From NCBI GenBank assembly GCA_015680685.1, contig MNCI01022408.1, positions 294,019 to 358,018 on the forward strand: DNA of 64,000 nucleotides, written 5' to 3'. This document shows positions 46,024 to 58,943 of this stretch, in pieces; the first letter of the stretch is position 1, and the number at the start of each line of letters is the position of its first letter. Both the position numbers and the translations under genes were made by a program. The notes beneath the pieces are model-generated. The model ran no database searches, was not told the origin of the DNA, and was given only the letters and a program-made list of their open reading frames with translations. The stretch comes from Gnetum montanum (Eukaryota; Streptophyta; Gnetopsida; Gnetales; Gnetaceae).

Positions 46024-47208
46024 ATGAGTAAACCTTCCCAACAAACATTATTTACCTCTGCCACTAACCAACCAAGTACCCATTGCTTTACTTTAAGAAA
46101 GCAACAAGCTTCATGTTTTCCAAGTTCTATCCCTAGGAGAACTAGAACTAGGATGACGACCAATCAACCCTTGGCTCCCTTGGTGAATAACCCTTTAACT
46201 TTGCCAATTATCCTGATATCCTAAAATCCATCCAGAACATAAACTCGTTCTTCAATCTCACAACCCCTACTAGTGATGCCTACCAACATATACAATGTTT
46301 TGAAACCATCTTAGGGATCCATAACATTGTACAAAATGACATATCATGTAGGGTATTTGTAGACACTTTTAGGAGCAAAGCCACCCAATGGTTTTTGATG
46401 CTACCTAATGCCTCCATCGACTCATGGCAAGAATTCAAAAATAAGTTCTTGCTTCAGTTTGACAAGTTCACTAGCCCAACCATAGCATCAAGCAATTTCA
46501 CAAGCTTAAGGAAAATACTTAGGAAAAAATGTCTGTGACTACAACCTAAGATTTCTTCATCAACTTGCTTATGTGCTAAGTGAGATGTGCTCACAACTAG
46601 GTGGCATCCTTATTTTTTACTTATCCACCAATGAGCCATTCTTTGCCTATGCCATTAAATCTAATCCCAACATAACACAAATACAAGGAGCAATGGCTAA
46701 AGCTATCGAGTTAGAACAAATTACCCTCATGAATAGTATTCAAACCTAATTTGGGATAATGAGCATTAGTAGCCCTATGCAATCTAGTCCTCTACCTTTA
46801 CCAAATTTTTTAATGACCAATACTATGTTTTAAACTTCCACTCCCCTTTAAATGACTTAACTTATAGATAGCTATTTTCAGGGTTCCACATCTTTTTCAT
46901 TTATACTATCCAACATTGGTTTGAATGATGACTAATCAAAAGCCTTAATATAATTCATTGTAAATGCAAATGGGATATCCAATCCTTTTGAATCTACAAC
47001 TCAAAATCAAATGACCCATATATTAACTTCACTTCAAAAACTTTCTAATGAAGTTGTTGAATTAAAGCGAAAAAATAACAAGGTTCCTATACAATTTGAA
47101 AAGCCAAGTACATTAGTCAATGATGATTATTGTTGTCTCCATAACACTAGGCAATATTCTGAGAGGAATTGTTCTCAATTTTTAGCATTAGATGGTGATA
47201 ATGCCTAA
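46024..47208 (+). pseudogene. Gag of element D
   Basis: It starts MSKPSQQTLF. After a frame change, the gag domain shows YQHIQCFETILGIHNIV near 46281, KATQWFLMLPNASIDSWQEF near 46380 and KNKFLLQFDKF near 46437. Later come LRFLHQLAYVLSEM near 46547 and AIKSNPNITQIQGAMAKAIE near 46650. Near 47130 is DDYCCLHNTRQYSERNC, a possible zinc-knuckle remnant. Element E at 62020-62735 carries the same protein with independent decay. Confidence 0.75.
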
Positions 47209-48137
47209 AGTCAACAAAATGGAAAATCCCTAATTATGGTCTTGAACATACCCCATGAAATCGAGAATGAGGAAATCCCTTTATTACAACAAGTTATGGT
47301 AAGCGACCCTAGCCCACATAAGACTCGCTATCGTAGACTTAGTGACATTATGAACAACACACAACAACAAACTAGGAATAATCCTTACACTCCTCCAAAT
47401 AGAAGAGTTCCTAGTCAAAATAACACAAACAACCAAACCAGGCCATCCCAAGTAAACATCCCACAACGAGCAAACTCCCCTTCTCTACCTAGAAGAGCTC
47501 CACCTCAACAAGAAGCTAAAGATAAACATAAGACTTACAATCTAGTTGAGGATTTGAAGAAAACTAAATCCAACTATTTAATGTATAATCTTTTGCATTT
47601 TAACAAAATGAAAGATGTGATATAAGAAATAGTTCATGGACTTGAAACCAATAAAGAAAAATCATCAACCCCTAAAAGACAATTTCACTTCATAGAAAGT
47701 CCTAATGCGTTATCAATACAAAACATAAACAATTCCATGATGAGCAAGAAAGGGCAACCTCCTTTCCTAACAACTTTGATTATTTTCAGAAAGAACATTC
47801 ATAATTATTTGATGGATTTTGGAGCAACCATTAGTCTCATGCCACTTGAGGTATGTATGACTTTAGGAGCATGGATGCTACCACAAATGAAAAGTGTGAT
47901 TCAACTTGATGGAGCCAACATACTTGTAGTGGGGTTATTAAGAGGAGTGAAAGTACAACTTAAACAATACCCTACATTTATATATTATACAAATATCTTA
48001 GTAGTTGACATGCCACCTACTTATGGTTTGCCTTTATCTAGGACTTTTCAAGCCAAGTTTGGGGGCTTCCTTAGGTCAAATTTCTTAGAAATATTAATTC
48101 CTATCAAAGGAAAATCTAAATATACGGTCATACCAAG
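47209..48137 (+). pseudogene. Gag tail and protease of element D (first part)
   Basis: An Asn/Gln/Pro-rich tail (47340-47500) leads to a protease-like domain. The domain has YLMDFGATISLMPLEV near 47806, where the family has Asp-Ser-Gly-Ala; the Asp is kept. DMPPTYGLPLSR near 48008 and KYTVIP at 48117-48134 follow. The frame is open for most of its length, with two stops near 47206 and 47624. The protein is cut at 48137 by element C and resumes at 56992 with REPFYK. Confidence 0.7.
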
Positions 48138-48996
48138 TGATGAACCATGATTTTTCAGGCTTCAATATCAAACCCACAATATCAGACCCTCAATATCAAG
48201 TATACAATATCAGGTACATGATATCGTGACCTCATAGGCGATATCAGATACGCGATACCGTGGTTCCTATGTTAGCCTATAAATACATAATGGGATGCAC
48301 GGGAAAGTAATAGTTTGTTAGTATTAGAGTAGGATCTTTTTGTTAGTTTTTCCTCTCAACTCTTTTTCCCCAGTGCATACCCACAGTGTGATGATTGTAA
48401 TTGTACGAAACCTTTATTTGAGTGTGACGTACTTGGATATGTACATGACCGATAATAAAGATCGAGATTACTTCATCATTGCAGCATTCACTTAATTTTA
48501 ATTGTCATTTATTGCTTTTGTAATTAATATTTCTCTACCCTCATCTCCTATCCTTGTTAGTAAATGTGGAATCAGTATGACTTAATCATGAGCATTTAGG
48601 TGTGACTACTTGGTATTCCAGTAGCATACCTAGGACATGTGCTTGGTAATCCCAGCAGTAGTACATGAGGTCCAAGATGTGTACAGATGATTAAGGGATG
48701 GATGCTCATCGCACTTAGGCTAGCTTAGACTCTCTTAACCCTTTCCCTCTTAGGTTAATCAAAGCTATTCCCATTGCCTCTAGGAGTAGCACTAGTTTAG
48801 GACCACATTGTACACCTCACTCTAGACTAAACCATATGTGACAAAGAAAATACTAGTCCAGATGGGAAGATAGTGAATTGTGATCAATGAGTAACTATTT
48901 AGATACCATAACTAGTCTGTTTGTAGAGTTTGACCAGATCGTGCGTGAATGCTCATATTCGTATGGTTGAGTGTAGGGGTACCTCGCCACTCATCA
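48138..48996 (+). repeat. Element C 5' LTR (859 bp)
   Basis: It runs from TGATGAACCATG to CACTCATCA. GATATC-like units lie at 48165-48260, and the TATAAATA box is at 48278-48285. Confidence 0.92.
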
Positions 48997-48997
48997 T

Positions 48998-49015
48998 TAG
49001 CGACGTTGCTAAGGA
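48998..49015 (+). other. Primer-binding site of element C (decayed tRNA-Asp type)
   Basis: TAGCGACGTTGCTAAGGA lies one base after the LTR, at the same spacing as in element B. It keeps the framework of the tRNA-Asp site with a few G-to-A or C-to-T changes. Confidence 0.7.
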
Positions 49016-49289
49016 TGGTGCTAGTTATTTAGATTAGTTATATCATACAAGCTCGCTGTAACAAAGTATTCACGACATATCTCTTAGAAAAAAAATTAAT
49101 TTCAATTAAGTCACACATGATTCACAACAATATCTTTCTCATAAGACTATGATAACGCAACAACTAGTAAGAAAATTCATTGGAGAACCAATGAATTATA
49201 TGATGATGAAGACGAAGTTTGGAGTACTCAATCTTATGCAGGGGTCTCCTATGTACATAAACAAAGACAACATCGTCTCAACTGAAAAA

Positions 49290-51160
49290 TTCATAACTTA
49301 CCTAGTGATGATGAACCCCTACTGGCCACTAAGAGCCTAATGCATATACAAGAGGCTGTTCGAATATCTCGTAGGAATCACAAGGAAAGTCATCTGCCCA
49401 AGCTTGATTTAAACAACTTTCCCAAGTTTTTAGAAGGCTATGATTTAGATCCGCAACATAATTTACAAGCCTTCCATGATGCCTATGTATGGAACAATAT
49501 TGATAATGGATGGAAAAAACTTAAGCTCTTTCCTCTGACATTTTTTGGCCAAGAAAAAGTATGGTATAGGTCCTTAAGACCAAAATCAATTCAACGTTGG
49601 CCAACAATGGTAGAACTCTTCAAAGAAAAATATCAAACTTATGCAAGAGTGTTAACCTTGAGGAGACAAATCCAAGAGTGGAAACAAGGGTAACATGAAC
49701 CCTTGGACATGGCCTTAGAAAGATACTATTCATTATTAAACAACTACCTAGGCTATGGATTCTCCAAGGAAAGACTAATGTACCACATCATAGATGGGCT
49801 CCAAAATGAGACAAGGGAGTTCCTAGGAATGTATGCCCTAGGTCAACTATATGAGCTACAAACCCATCAATTTCAAGAGCTTATCAAGTAGGTAGCAAAA
49901 GAAGAAGGAGAAATGGCTAAATTGAAGAATGTTGAAAAATCTAAATGGGATCAAAATCTCAATTTAACAAAGGTCCATAATCATGAAGAGGAGAAATTAA
50001 CTCATCTCAAGGAGGTGGAAAAATCTTTGCCAGTACAACAATCACTAGATGAAATTAAGGCAAAGATCAATAAGATGATGGAATGGATACATAAAAAATG
50101 TGGAGAATATGCCAACACTATTAGAGGTAGAACCATGACAAACCAAGAAGCAGGACAAAACACCCTTAGAAAATTGGAAAGAAGGGTTGAATAGAATAAG
50201 AACTCAATTGCTAATCATATGTATTAGTGTAACATTTACCTATACAATCACCCCAAAGATCAATGTCCAATCTTGTCACATTTACATGAGCATTGGGGAA
50301 GAATGTTACATCCAAAGTTTGTATAAAAATACTGTGTTCAATCATAGTGGCAAAGATCCTAGTCATGGGGGAGGCCACCCTCAAATTGGTCAAGCCCTTC
50401 ATGTCATTTGAACCCAAGCGCTTATTAGGTTCAGCATCCTGTTTACCCAATTGGGTTAACATATTCTATCTCACCACATTGTTATTATTCTCCTAATTAC
50501 TATTAGCTTGTGTCCTTTCCAAAAAGATCATCACCTCATGTTCCTTACACTTCTCCTTACTCTCAGTATTCTCATCCTTCACCTCCTTCTACATTGCCAC
50601 CAATAGTACTAGATGATTTTGCACCACAGCACCAACCCACAAATGTTACGCTTGTTGCTATTGTCAACCATAGTGGGAATCCTCCACAACATCGAAGGCA
50701 TCCCTTCTTTTGACATGACCATAGAAAGGGACATGAGACCACTACATCCTCCCACTCAGCACAAGTTCAACATCATGGTGCATCTTTCTCCTCAAACCCA
50801 ACACCTCCTGTTACCTTATCCAAGCCACCACCCAACACTCCAACAACTATGCGACCCAATGAATATAGCTACGTAGGGATACATATCGATCCTTGCATGT
50901 CATCTTACTGTTATGGGTGCCATAATGGGTCAACTCCTTATCAATTACCCACATCTTATAACTTGCCCCACTATGTCAACATTAATCAAGTGTGTGAACC
51001 CCAGTTTGGGTACATTCCAACCACCACATCAAAAGACACCCAATGGGTTGGATATGACTAGGCCTCAATATTTCCAACATGCATGGATCCTAACCTTCCA
51101 TTTATTAATTCTAACCATGCTCAATCGATTAGTTATGGGGGATATCCTCCATTCTAATAA
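49290..51160 (+). pseudogene. Gag of element C
   Basis: The frame shows DDEPLLATKSLMHIQEAVRI near 49308, matching element B (EEPLLATRSMLDITEVVR). It continues with FPKFLEGYDLDPQHNLQAFH near 49420, VWYRSLRPKSIQRWPTMVEL near 49560, YHIIDGLQNETREFLGMYA near 49782 and a Lys/Glu-rich tail to 50190. A Pro-rich segment (50510-51160), rich in Tyr near its end, looks like the gag C-terminus of this family (compare 6045-6251). Relatively few stops interrupt the capsid part. Confidence 0.8.
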
Positions 51161-51169
51161 GCAAAATTA

Positions 51170-52580
51170 ATAAATATTTTTCCTTTTCTTTAATTTTACA
51201 ACTTTTGTTTTTCAATTTTTTCATCTTTCAATTTGTTGTTTTATCTTTTTGTTTATTTTTTTATCTTTTTATCTTTTTATGAGTAATCTCATCTATGAAT
51301 AAAGCACTTATGTGACTCATTAGTTGAGGTATTGTTTTTTGTTATTAAGTCTCAAGTAACTAATTATTTGGATAGCAAGCCCATGACATCCACCCATCCA
51401 TTATATTAATAAGAGGTTCTACTCTATCTTCGATGATTTTCTTGACATCATTAAAACTTAAAGTAACTCTGTGTTCATTACGCCCAGAGCAAAGAATGAT
51501 GGACTAAGAAGGAATGGCCAAGGTGTGACATCAAGGGGACTTGTGGATTCTCTTTGGTGATATCCGTAAGAGTTACCATGCAACCTAGTTGTACTAGGAT
51601 CCTTGTAGATCTAATGCAAAATTGGAGTAAGAGTACTAGAGGTACTCCATAAAAAAAAACCAAGGCTATTCTAAGGGGTCCCATTGGAAAGACATGCACC
51701 CATGCCTCAAGGTAGGTGACTTCTTTGGATTAAGCATTTGAAAAAAAAAAAACAAAGAAGAAGACCAAGAAGAGTGTGCTAAAGAGTCCACAAAAAAAGG
51801 AAAAAAAAAGATTAGGATCAAAATGCCTCAAAATAATCACTCCCTTGAACAAAACACCAAGTGATTGGACACCTTGTTGTCATGGTACTCTTATGAGTGT
51901 CCATCATGGAATGAAATAATGTGATGTCACTAATTAGAGCAATGGACTTGGTTTTTATTTTGGAGTGACAAGCTAATGACACATTAATCATGTCCTACAC
52001 TTAAGATTCATTGTGCCCTAGGTCAGTTATCTCATGTCCCAATCTTTGCAATCCCTTCTATAATTCGCCTCATCTCCCTGTTCATATATTTGTGACCTAT
52101 GTCTTGTGTAGCATTGCATTCATACCTCATCACGGTGGTATCTACATGCATGTGTTTTGTGGAATGGGTGTAGATTACATTTAACCCTTTTAGTGCCTAT
52201 GTACATTTTAAGGTGAGGTTATGTAAGGGCATTATTAGTAGGAACCTACTTTTGGGAGGACCCATTTGCGTAACTTTTGTAATTTTTACTTGTTGCACAT
52301 CATCACACCACATTATTTTATAACCTCCAAGTACTTCATTGCCAAATCTATTCTTTCCTTTATCATCCTTCTAAATTCAAATGTTCCTATATACCATCTC
52401 ATGTCCTTTTTCATCATTTCATTCAAAAATGTCATTGTCAGATTTGACCCCATTATACCTTTTTTGCCTTCTAGTCTATTTAATGTTATCCTGTACCTTC
52501 CCAATTAACCTCAATTCCTTCATTTGTGGCCTTGGAAATTTAGAAATCCATTAATTTTCCTAAGTACCCTATTTTCAATG
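51170..52580 (+). other. Element C noncoding region after gag
   Basis: No gene. It resembles the tails of elements A and B in composition: a T-rich start, a purine-rich part near 51730-51830, and the phrase GGTGTGACATCAAGGGGACT near 51521, which parallels GGTGTGACTTTAAGGGGATT near 40541 in element B. Confidence 0.6.
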
Positions 52581-52589
52581 GGCTACACT

Positions 52590-52665
52590 ATCAGGTGTCC
52601 GATATTGGGTCCATGCTATTGGGTACATGATATTGCGTCCCTAAAAAAGCTATATATATGGGCCC
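52590..52665 (+). promoter_or_regulatory. U3-like internal promoter block in element C
   Basis: The units CCGATATTGGGTCC, GCTATTGGGTACATGATATT and GCGTCCC are followed by GCTATATATATGGGC (TATA at about 52650-52658). This copies the dyads-then-TATA plan of the LTR U3 regions, although it is not in an LTR. It lies about 500 bases before the extra ORF. Confidence 0.5.
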
Positions 52666-53160
52666 CCATGCACATCAACATCATTTTATACTATTCACAC
52701 ATGGGGAGTTGTTCAAATTTTCTCCATGAACTTGCTAACTTGCATGCCTCTCATTCCAACATCCATAACTTGTTCATTAACGCTTCGATTCCCATTCTGA
52801 TTGAACCCGTCTGAACCCGAAGTGTTCAACTTAGTTATGGGGGAGCGTACACTCCAAATCACACATAATTTTTCAAAATTCATTTCTGCTTGAAGGATAT
52901 CATAAAGGGTAAAAGACCGTAAAAACTATTAAACACATTGCCAAATAAACTTTATCTCTTCACTCATACCAGGGGGAATTAATTTGTGGGACCACCTAAT
53001 CAAATTGTGCCCAATATCAAAAAATTTTGGGAACATTTTTAGAAAATTTCCTAACTTTGGATCACACAAAATAAGAAACAAATTCATTAAGGGCAAGAAG
53101 TAAGGTATAAATCAAACTTTGTAAGCAACCTTACTAATGGATAACCCTGTGTGATTGTAG

Positions 53161-55953
53161 ATGGCCCATAAATGTGCACAACAAGGAGAACCCTCTCAAG
53201 GTGTGTCCAAATGACCAAGGAGAGGTAGAGGCTAGGCATCTCTCGAAGAACATGCAAAATAGGAGTCACAATCATTCAACATCCATCAAGAACCTCCTAT
53301 TACTATGCAATCGAGACAAGTTGAAAGAGGAGCTATTGAAGCACTTGAACAAGGACAATGTCTCACGTTGTTCCCAAAATGTGTTCAAGTGATCCATGAA
53401 AGGTCCACATTAGCAGTTGTGATTGTGGAATAGAACTTTGGACCTTTCATGGAGTTCACTCTTGCTAAAGTTAGGGACCAACTCAAACGATCCCCATTAT
53501 GGCCTATCCTTTTTGAAAGTGGCACCTGGTACTTAGGAGAGATGTACCAATTTTGGCATAATAAAGAAGAGGGTACCATAGTTAATATTGGTGGTGTGTC
53601 TATGGATTTTTCTACCAAGGCCATTTTGGAAGTGTTGAATCTTCTGAATACCGGGCTAAAGATTACTCACCTGTCCCCTCACTCTGATGCTGATGCACAA
53701 AAAATTTGGTTGAAAAGGGTGTACAACAAGGAAGATAAGGTATATGGAGAATTGACCCTAGAAGAGAGGATCTATTTTAAGATTGGCATTTACCACATCT
53801 TCCCTATGAAAGGATTGAATAGGATCTCAATGTATGTAGCCAAAGCAAGTGCGATATTGATGGGAAAAGTTAATGCTAACTTTCCCCATCTGTATCTCAT
53901 GGAGTTTTTGAGGTAGTTTGAAGAATGAAAGATAGGGAAGTTTGCATTACCCTTTTCTTATCTCATCAAGAAGCTATGCTGGTGTGCTGGAATCTTAGGG
54001 TACACCAATGATGTCCCCAAAATAGTCCAAAATGCTTCATTCACTAAATTGCTAAAACCACCAACTCCAAGGAAAAGTGCTAGTGAGACACTGGAGCCAA
54101 AATAAGAATAGATGGTGGGGCCCACTGCAACTCAAACTATAGGTCCTAGCCAACTTCCAACCACATGGCCTAGTCAACAACAAGAAGCAGGGCCCAACAT
54201 AGGCTAGTGAGACCAACCACCATCATCACCAAAGGATTATTGGCCATCGATGAGCCATCTCAGGGCCATCACTGAGATGGTTAGTTGGGGAAGTTGTGAT
54301 GATATTAGTCTCTTCTAGGTCATCGATGAAATTGTACAATCCATGATTTTCATAGAGCGCACATGGGGTGAATTTTCCATCCAAACAGGAGGAGGGGAAA
54401 CACATTTGTCACAACAGATCTTAGGAAACACTGCATCCTTTCAAGTATAACTAGAAACAGGTAAAGGTGCCACAGTCATGGTCATGTAGCACCAACATGC
54501 AACGGGAGCTGTAGAAGTGGTCACAGACCACATAAAAGAGTCCTTTAATGTCCCTATTGTGCCATCGGTAGATTTCACAGAAGCATATGATGCTCAAAAT
54601 TTTTCTAATCCCTCGATGACTCCTGTGGAGCATGAGGATGTTCTTGAGCAGTTGTTGTAGATAGGACAAGTGATGATGTCCTTGTTTGACATCCTGCAAG
54701 ACATCATAGTAATTCAATTAGACCTCATCTCCATCAAAGGGAAACTAGTCATGACAGAGACCAGGGCTAAGCATACGAAGGCACAATTGGAAAGACTTCA
54801 GGAAAGGCTCATCACCTTGCAAGTTGCACAGTGGGATCCATCTTAATTCATCCCTGCAAACTAGCTAGAATCTTTGAGCATAGCACAACTCACTAAATTA
54901 TTGGAAGATAATAAAAGAGTGGCAAAGGAGAAAGAGAAGGCTGATTGGGATGCTTCCAAGGCACAAGCACAGACACATGCATATGCCAAAGCACTCAAGG
55001 CCTTGTAAGAAGAGAATAAACAGCTTGCCATAGACAATTTTCAATTGACCACTGTGGAGAAACAAAAGAATGTTCTCAAAGAGAATTTTTAGCGATTATG
55101 AGAATAGTTAGTTAGGGTCAACCAGGGCATGAATTGCTTGGCCAAAGAGAATCAAACCCTCTCAATGAAGGAGGTATGCATAATCCATCAAAGGACGGTA
55201 ATTGAAATAAGCACATGACAAAATGAGGCCAAGAGACAAGAGAAACTAAAGGAACACTTCAGAGATCAGGTGGGAATGTATGAGAAAGTCATTGAAAAAG
55301 ATATCCATATGGCCAAGGCCCACATTAACATCCTCAATGCTCAACACGTTGATTGGTGGGTCATACTAAACACCTATGCATTCCTCCACCAAGCATAGCT
55401 CAAAAGTCGGGACTTGTAGATACAAGATCTTATGGAGTACATGGAATTGGCATACCATTGGTATGCCAATTTAGGCATTTTAATAGCAAGATGCCTGAGA
55501 ATAGAGCTAGAGAAGCAGGTAGCTACCACCTACAAAAAATATGAAACAGAATTTGCGAAGCACAAGAAGATGTTGCAGAAGTTAGAAGTGGTAAATTTTG
55601 AGTTAGAGGTGGCCAAAACCAGCTACCAAGGACAAAAAGATGTTGTGGTGGACTTAGCTTGACAACTTACAGATTACCAAGAGTACAAGGACAAAGCCAG
55701 AGCCTATGAGGAGGAACGATGGATGTTTACGGCCTAGTATGTCAAAGTAAATAAAATGTTCTCGCAAATACCATATCCATGGGAGGTGTTGACTTCATCA
55801 AACATTGGAGCATTAGCATGGATGGCATAGGACTCTCGAACTAAAGAGGAAAAGCTCCAAGAACTCCTTCAGAGCTATCAAATTCCAAAAATTGGAGTAG
55901 AAGATAAAGGGAAGCAACCCATGGAGGAACCATTGCCACCTAGAACTACATGA
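53161..55953 (+). pseudogene. Extra ORF of element C, about 930 codons, function unknown
   Basis: A single frame runs from ATG 53161 to TGA about 55953 with some 20 to 25 internal stops and no frame change. The N-terminal third has FTLAKVRDQLKRSPLWPILF near 53455, GVSMDFSTKAILEVLNL near 53596, LTLEERIYFKIGIYHIFPM near 53752 and ALPFSYLIKKLC near 53947. It resembles the plant mobile domain or transposase-32-like proteins carried by some plant retroelements; this is a weak call. The last third (about 54730-55700) is rich in Lys, Glu, Gln and Leu and likely forms a coiled coil. The ORF takes the place of pol. Most stops fit decay of Gln, Trp or Arg codons. Confidence 0.6.
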
Positions 55954-56133
55954 GTTCCAACAAAGTTTTGTACTTTTGTGATTTTATGTTCGTATCCCAA
56001 TTTTTTTGTATGCAATCCTTCACTACAACATAAATAAATTCTTTGTTAGTTAATAATCCCATACCTATCCACTGTGTAATCAATGGGGCTTATTCTCATT
56101 TTGATTGACTTGAGGATGAGTTTGCATTCAATC

Positions 56134-56142
56134 ATGGGGGTA
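56134..56142 (+). other. Polypurine tract of element C
   Basis: ATGGGGGTA lies directly before the 3' LTR and is identical to the tracts of A and B. Confidence 0.85.
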
Positions 56143-56986
56143 TGATGAACCATGATTTGTCAGGCTCCAATATTGAACCCATGATATTGGACCCTCGATA
56201 TCAGGTATGCGATATCATAGCCTAATAAGCGATATCGGATATGCTATATTGTGGTTCCTGTGTTAGCCTATAAATACACAATGGGGTGCATGGGAAAGTA
56301 ATAGTCAGTTAGTATTAGAGTAGGATCTTTTTGTCAATTTTTCCTCTCAACCCTTTTTTCCCAGTGCATGCCCATAGTGTGATGATTATAATTGTATGAA
56401 ACCTTTATTTGAGTGTGACATACTTGGACATGCACATGATTGACAATAAATATTGATATTACTTCATCATTGTAGCATTCACTTAATTTTAATTATCATT
56501 TATTGCTTTCATAATTAATATTTCTCTACCCTAATCTCCTATCCTTGTTAGTAAATGTGGAATGAGTATGACTTAATCACAAGCATTTAAGTGTGATTAC
56601 TTGGTATCCTAGTAGTGTACCTAAGAAATGCACTTGGTAATCCCAGTAGTAGTACACAAGGTCCAAGATGTGTATGGATGATTAAGGGATGGATGCTCAT
56701 CGCACATAGGCTAGAATAGACCTCTTTACCCTTTCCCTCTTAGGTTAATCAAAGTTATTCCCATTGCCTTTAGGAGTAGCACTAGTTTAGGACCACATCA
56801 TACACCTCACTCTAGACTAAACCATACATGACAAAGCAAATACTAGTCCAGGTGGGAAGATAGTGAACTACGATCAACAAGTAACTATCTAGATACCATA
56901 ACTAGTCCATCTATAGAGTTCGACCGAATCATGCATGAACACTTGTATTCATATGGTTGAGTGTAGGGGTACCTTGCCACTTATCA
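56143..56986 (+). repeat. Element C 3' LTR (844 bp)
   Basis: It runs from TGATGAACCATG to CACTTATCA and pairs with 48138-48996. The duplication CCAAG follows. Confidence 0.92.
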
Positions 56987-56991
56987 CCAAG

Positions 56992-57803
56992 AGAGCCTTT
57001 CTATAAATAAGTAGTTACAACCTTCTATTACTAAAATCAATCTTTGGAAAATCAAAATACTAATCTTTATATTAGAGTTATTGAGGTTGAGTAAGGCGAA
57101 CATGTTATAAATGACCATGTGAGTGAAATTACAAAAATAAATTTTTTTTCTCATACAGATTCCACCCAACCTTATCAAACTTCTAGTGAAGGTGAAGAAA
57201 TCTATGAAGATACCTTGCCTTATCACAATGGAAAGTGACTTCTTCTGAATGAACCACTAGCTTTAGGGGAGGACAAAGACACAAATAAGATACTATTCCT
57301 TAAAATATTAGAATGTGCAAAAAATTATGATGACTTATTTATTGAACATGTTCCTAGAGAAGTTGTATTCGATGACTTACAAAATGTTAGACTTGTTAGA
57401 CCTAAGATTGAAACTTGGATGAAAGAAGAACTTGATGAACTTTTAAAGTCTAAAATTATTCATCTTATGAAATATTCAAGTTGGACATCAAATTTAGTAC
57501 CTGATAAAAAATGAACAAGTAAATGAAGATTATGTCTTGATTCTCATAATCCTAATCATTGAAAAATCATTAAAAGGTGATTTGACAATAGATATGTAGG
57601 TAAAGTCTTTAAAATAGGAGATCTAGTTGTTAAGAGAGACAAAGCATCTGGTCAAATAGATCCTCAAAGTAAGCTCTCTTCTATGTGGTCAAGTCCATTC
57701 CAAGTTACAAACATCATTGACCTCAATGTGTATAACATTGCTAATTTGCAAGGACATAGGTCACATAGAAATTTTAATGCATTTCATCTAAAGCATTTCT
57801 ACT
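56992..57803 (+). pseudogene. Element D pol remnant: RT start fused to integrase end
   Basis: The protease frame resumes at AGAGAGCCTTTC. Near 57415 the frame reads WMKEELDELLKSKIIHLM and then SSWTSNLVPDKK, the N-terminal start of Ty3/gypsy RT. Within about 50 bases it changes to FDNRYVGKVFKIGDLVVKRD near 57575, WSSPFQVTNIIDLNVYNIAN near 57690 and NAFHLKHFY ending at 57803, the integrase C-terminal domain. The RT core, RNase H and integrase core are absent. This is a large internal deletion. Confidence 0.75.
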
Positions 57804-58936
57804 AAGGTGCCCCATGTGGACACATGGTAGATTTTTAGTTGCATGTTGTCTTCCCTTTTTCCATGAATTTCATTTATATATAGTTTCATTTGCGTATTTT
57901 CTTTGTGTTTCCATCATCTCATTCTTAGCAAATTGGTTTCATTTGATTTGTACTTTTCATATGATTGTAGTAATCATTATGATTATTTGAGTTACTAGGC
58001 ATTGGTTCATCATAACATGATTAGAAAATAATGCAAGTATAATGCTTTATATGATATATTATATTACTATTATATAAAATCTCCTTTATATGATATATTT
58101 CAATAATGCTACAATTCTTCGTAGTCTTTTTCAAGGTTTTAGTTTATTTGTTATGTTGGATTATGGAGGATGAGATTTATGCTAACTTATCATCTAATCA
58201 TCATGATCATGTGAGTGTAGGATATGTGACATTGGAGAATGGTTAGCCATAATCACTAGGTGACCTTGAAAAATGCCTTTTTCCCTCTCATAAGCCCTAG
58301 CGCTTAGGAGTGATAATCTATGGCTACCCTATGATCAATAGGATGAATGTGTCCATCTCTAGTTGAGGATCATTAGCCACCCAAGAAACCTGCTATGATG
58401 CCATCTAAATAGTAATTAAAAGGCATATACACAAGGGTTGAACTGTACCATGGGTAAAGTTCTAAAAGGACCATGTTCTTTGGCAGTGCAGCTAATTAGC
58501 CAGAATCATGTTGGAACTCCTACCTTAAAAATGAAGTTCACCATGAGAAAATTTTTCTAAAAAAAGATTAAAAAAATAATGAGGACCATGTTCATTGAAA
58601 ATGTAATAAGTTCTTGAGTGTGATGAGGTCTGGTAGCAATTCTCACCCTAGTGTCTACTCCCCTTTCAAAAGTATTTCCCCAAAATTCAAAAAGAAAAGA
58701 GAAAAGCAAATAATCCATTTTCATCTGTTCCCTTTCTGAATGTCAAAAAAAGAAAAAAAAAAGCCCAAGGAAAAATTTGAAAATTACCACTAGTTACATG
58801 GTGATGTCAAGTGTTACATGGCATAGCTGACATGCAGTAGTGGATGACGTGATGGAGAATGTAATCAACAGTGGTGGTGGATCTAATTGATGTTAGTGGT
58901 GAACATGAGCATTCATACCACTAGTGAGGAGTGGCC
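57804..58936 (+). other. Noncoding region after element D pol
   Basis: No gene was seen. A-rich tracts lie at 58690-58780. A possible LTR start, TGTTACATGGCATAG, is at 58811, but no second copy confirms it. Confidence 0.4.
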
Positions 58937-58943
58937 TATAAAG
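58937..58943 (+). promoter_or_regulatory. Possible TATA box
   Basis: TATAAAG in GTGGCCTATAAAGAAGGGG. It fits a plant promoter and may be the LTR promoter of the D/E family. There is no direct proof. Confidence 0.4.

Larger units (their letters stand above)
48138..56986 (+). mobile_element. Element C: non-autonomous LTR element with an extra ORF
   Basis: The LTRs at 48138-48996 and 56143-56986 are flanked by CCAAG (48133-48137 and 56987-56991). Inside are a decayed primer site, gag related to elements A and B, a noncoding region, a promoter-like block and a long extra ORF in sense direction. No protease, RT, RNase H or integrase was found. It would depend on a relative such as element A for movement. 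It belongs to LTR subfamily 2 with the solo LTR. Confidence 0.93.
45344..57803 (+). mobile_element. Element D: Ty3/gypsy retrotransposon, interrupted by element C
   Basis: Gag and protease lie at 46024-48137. Element C splits the protease frame at 48137/56987, and the frame continues from IP into REPFYK across the CCAAG duplication. After C come a short N-terminal piece of RT and then the C-terminal piece of integrase, with most of pol deleted near 57540. The LTRs are not clearly defined. The lineage was not determined. Confidence 0.75.
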
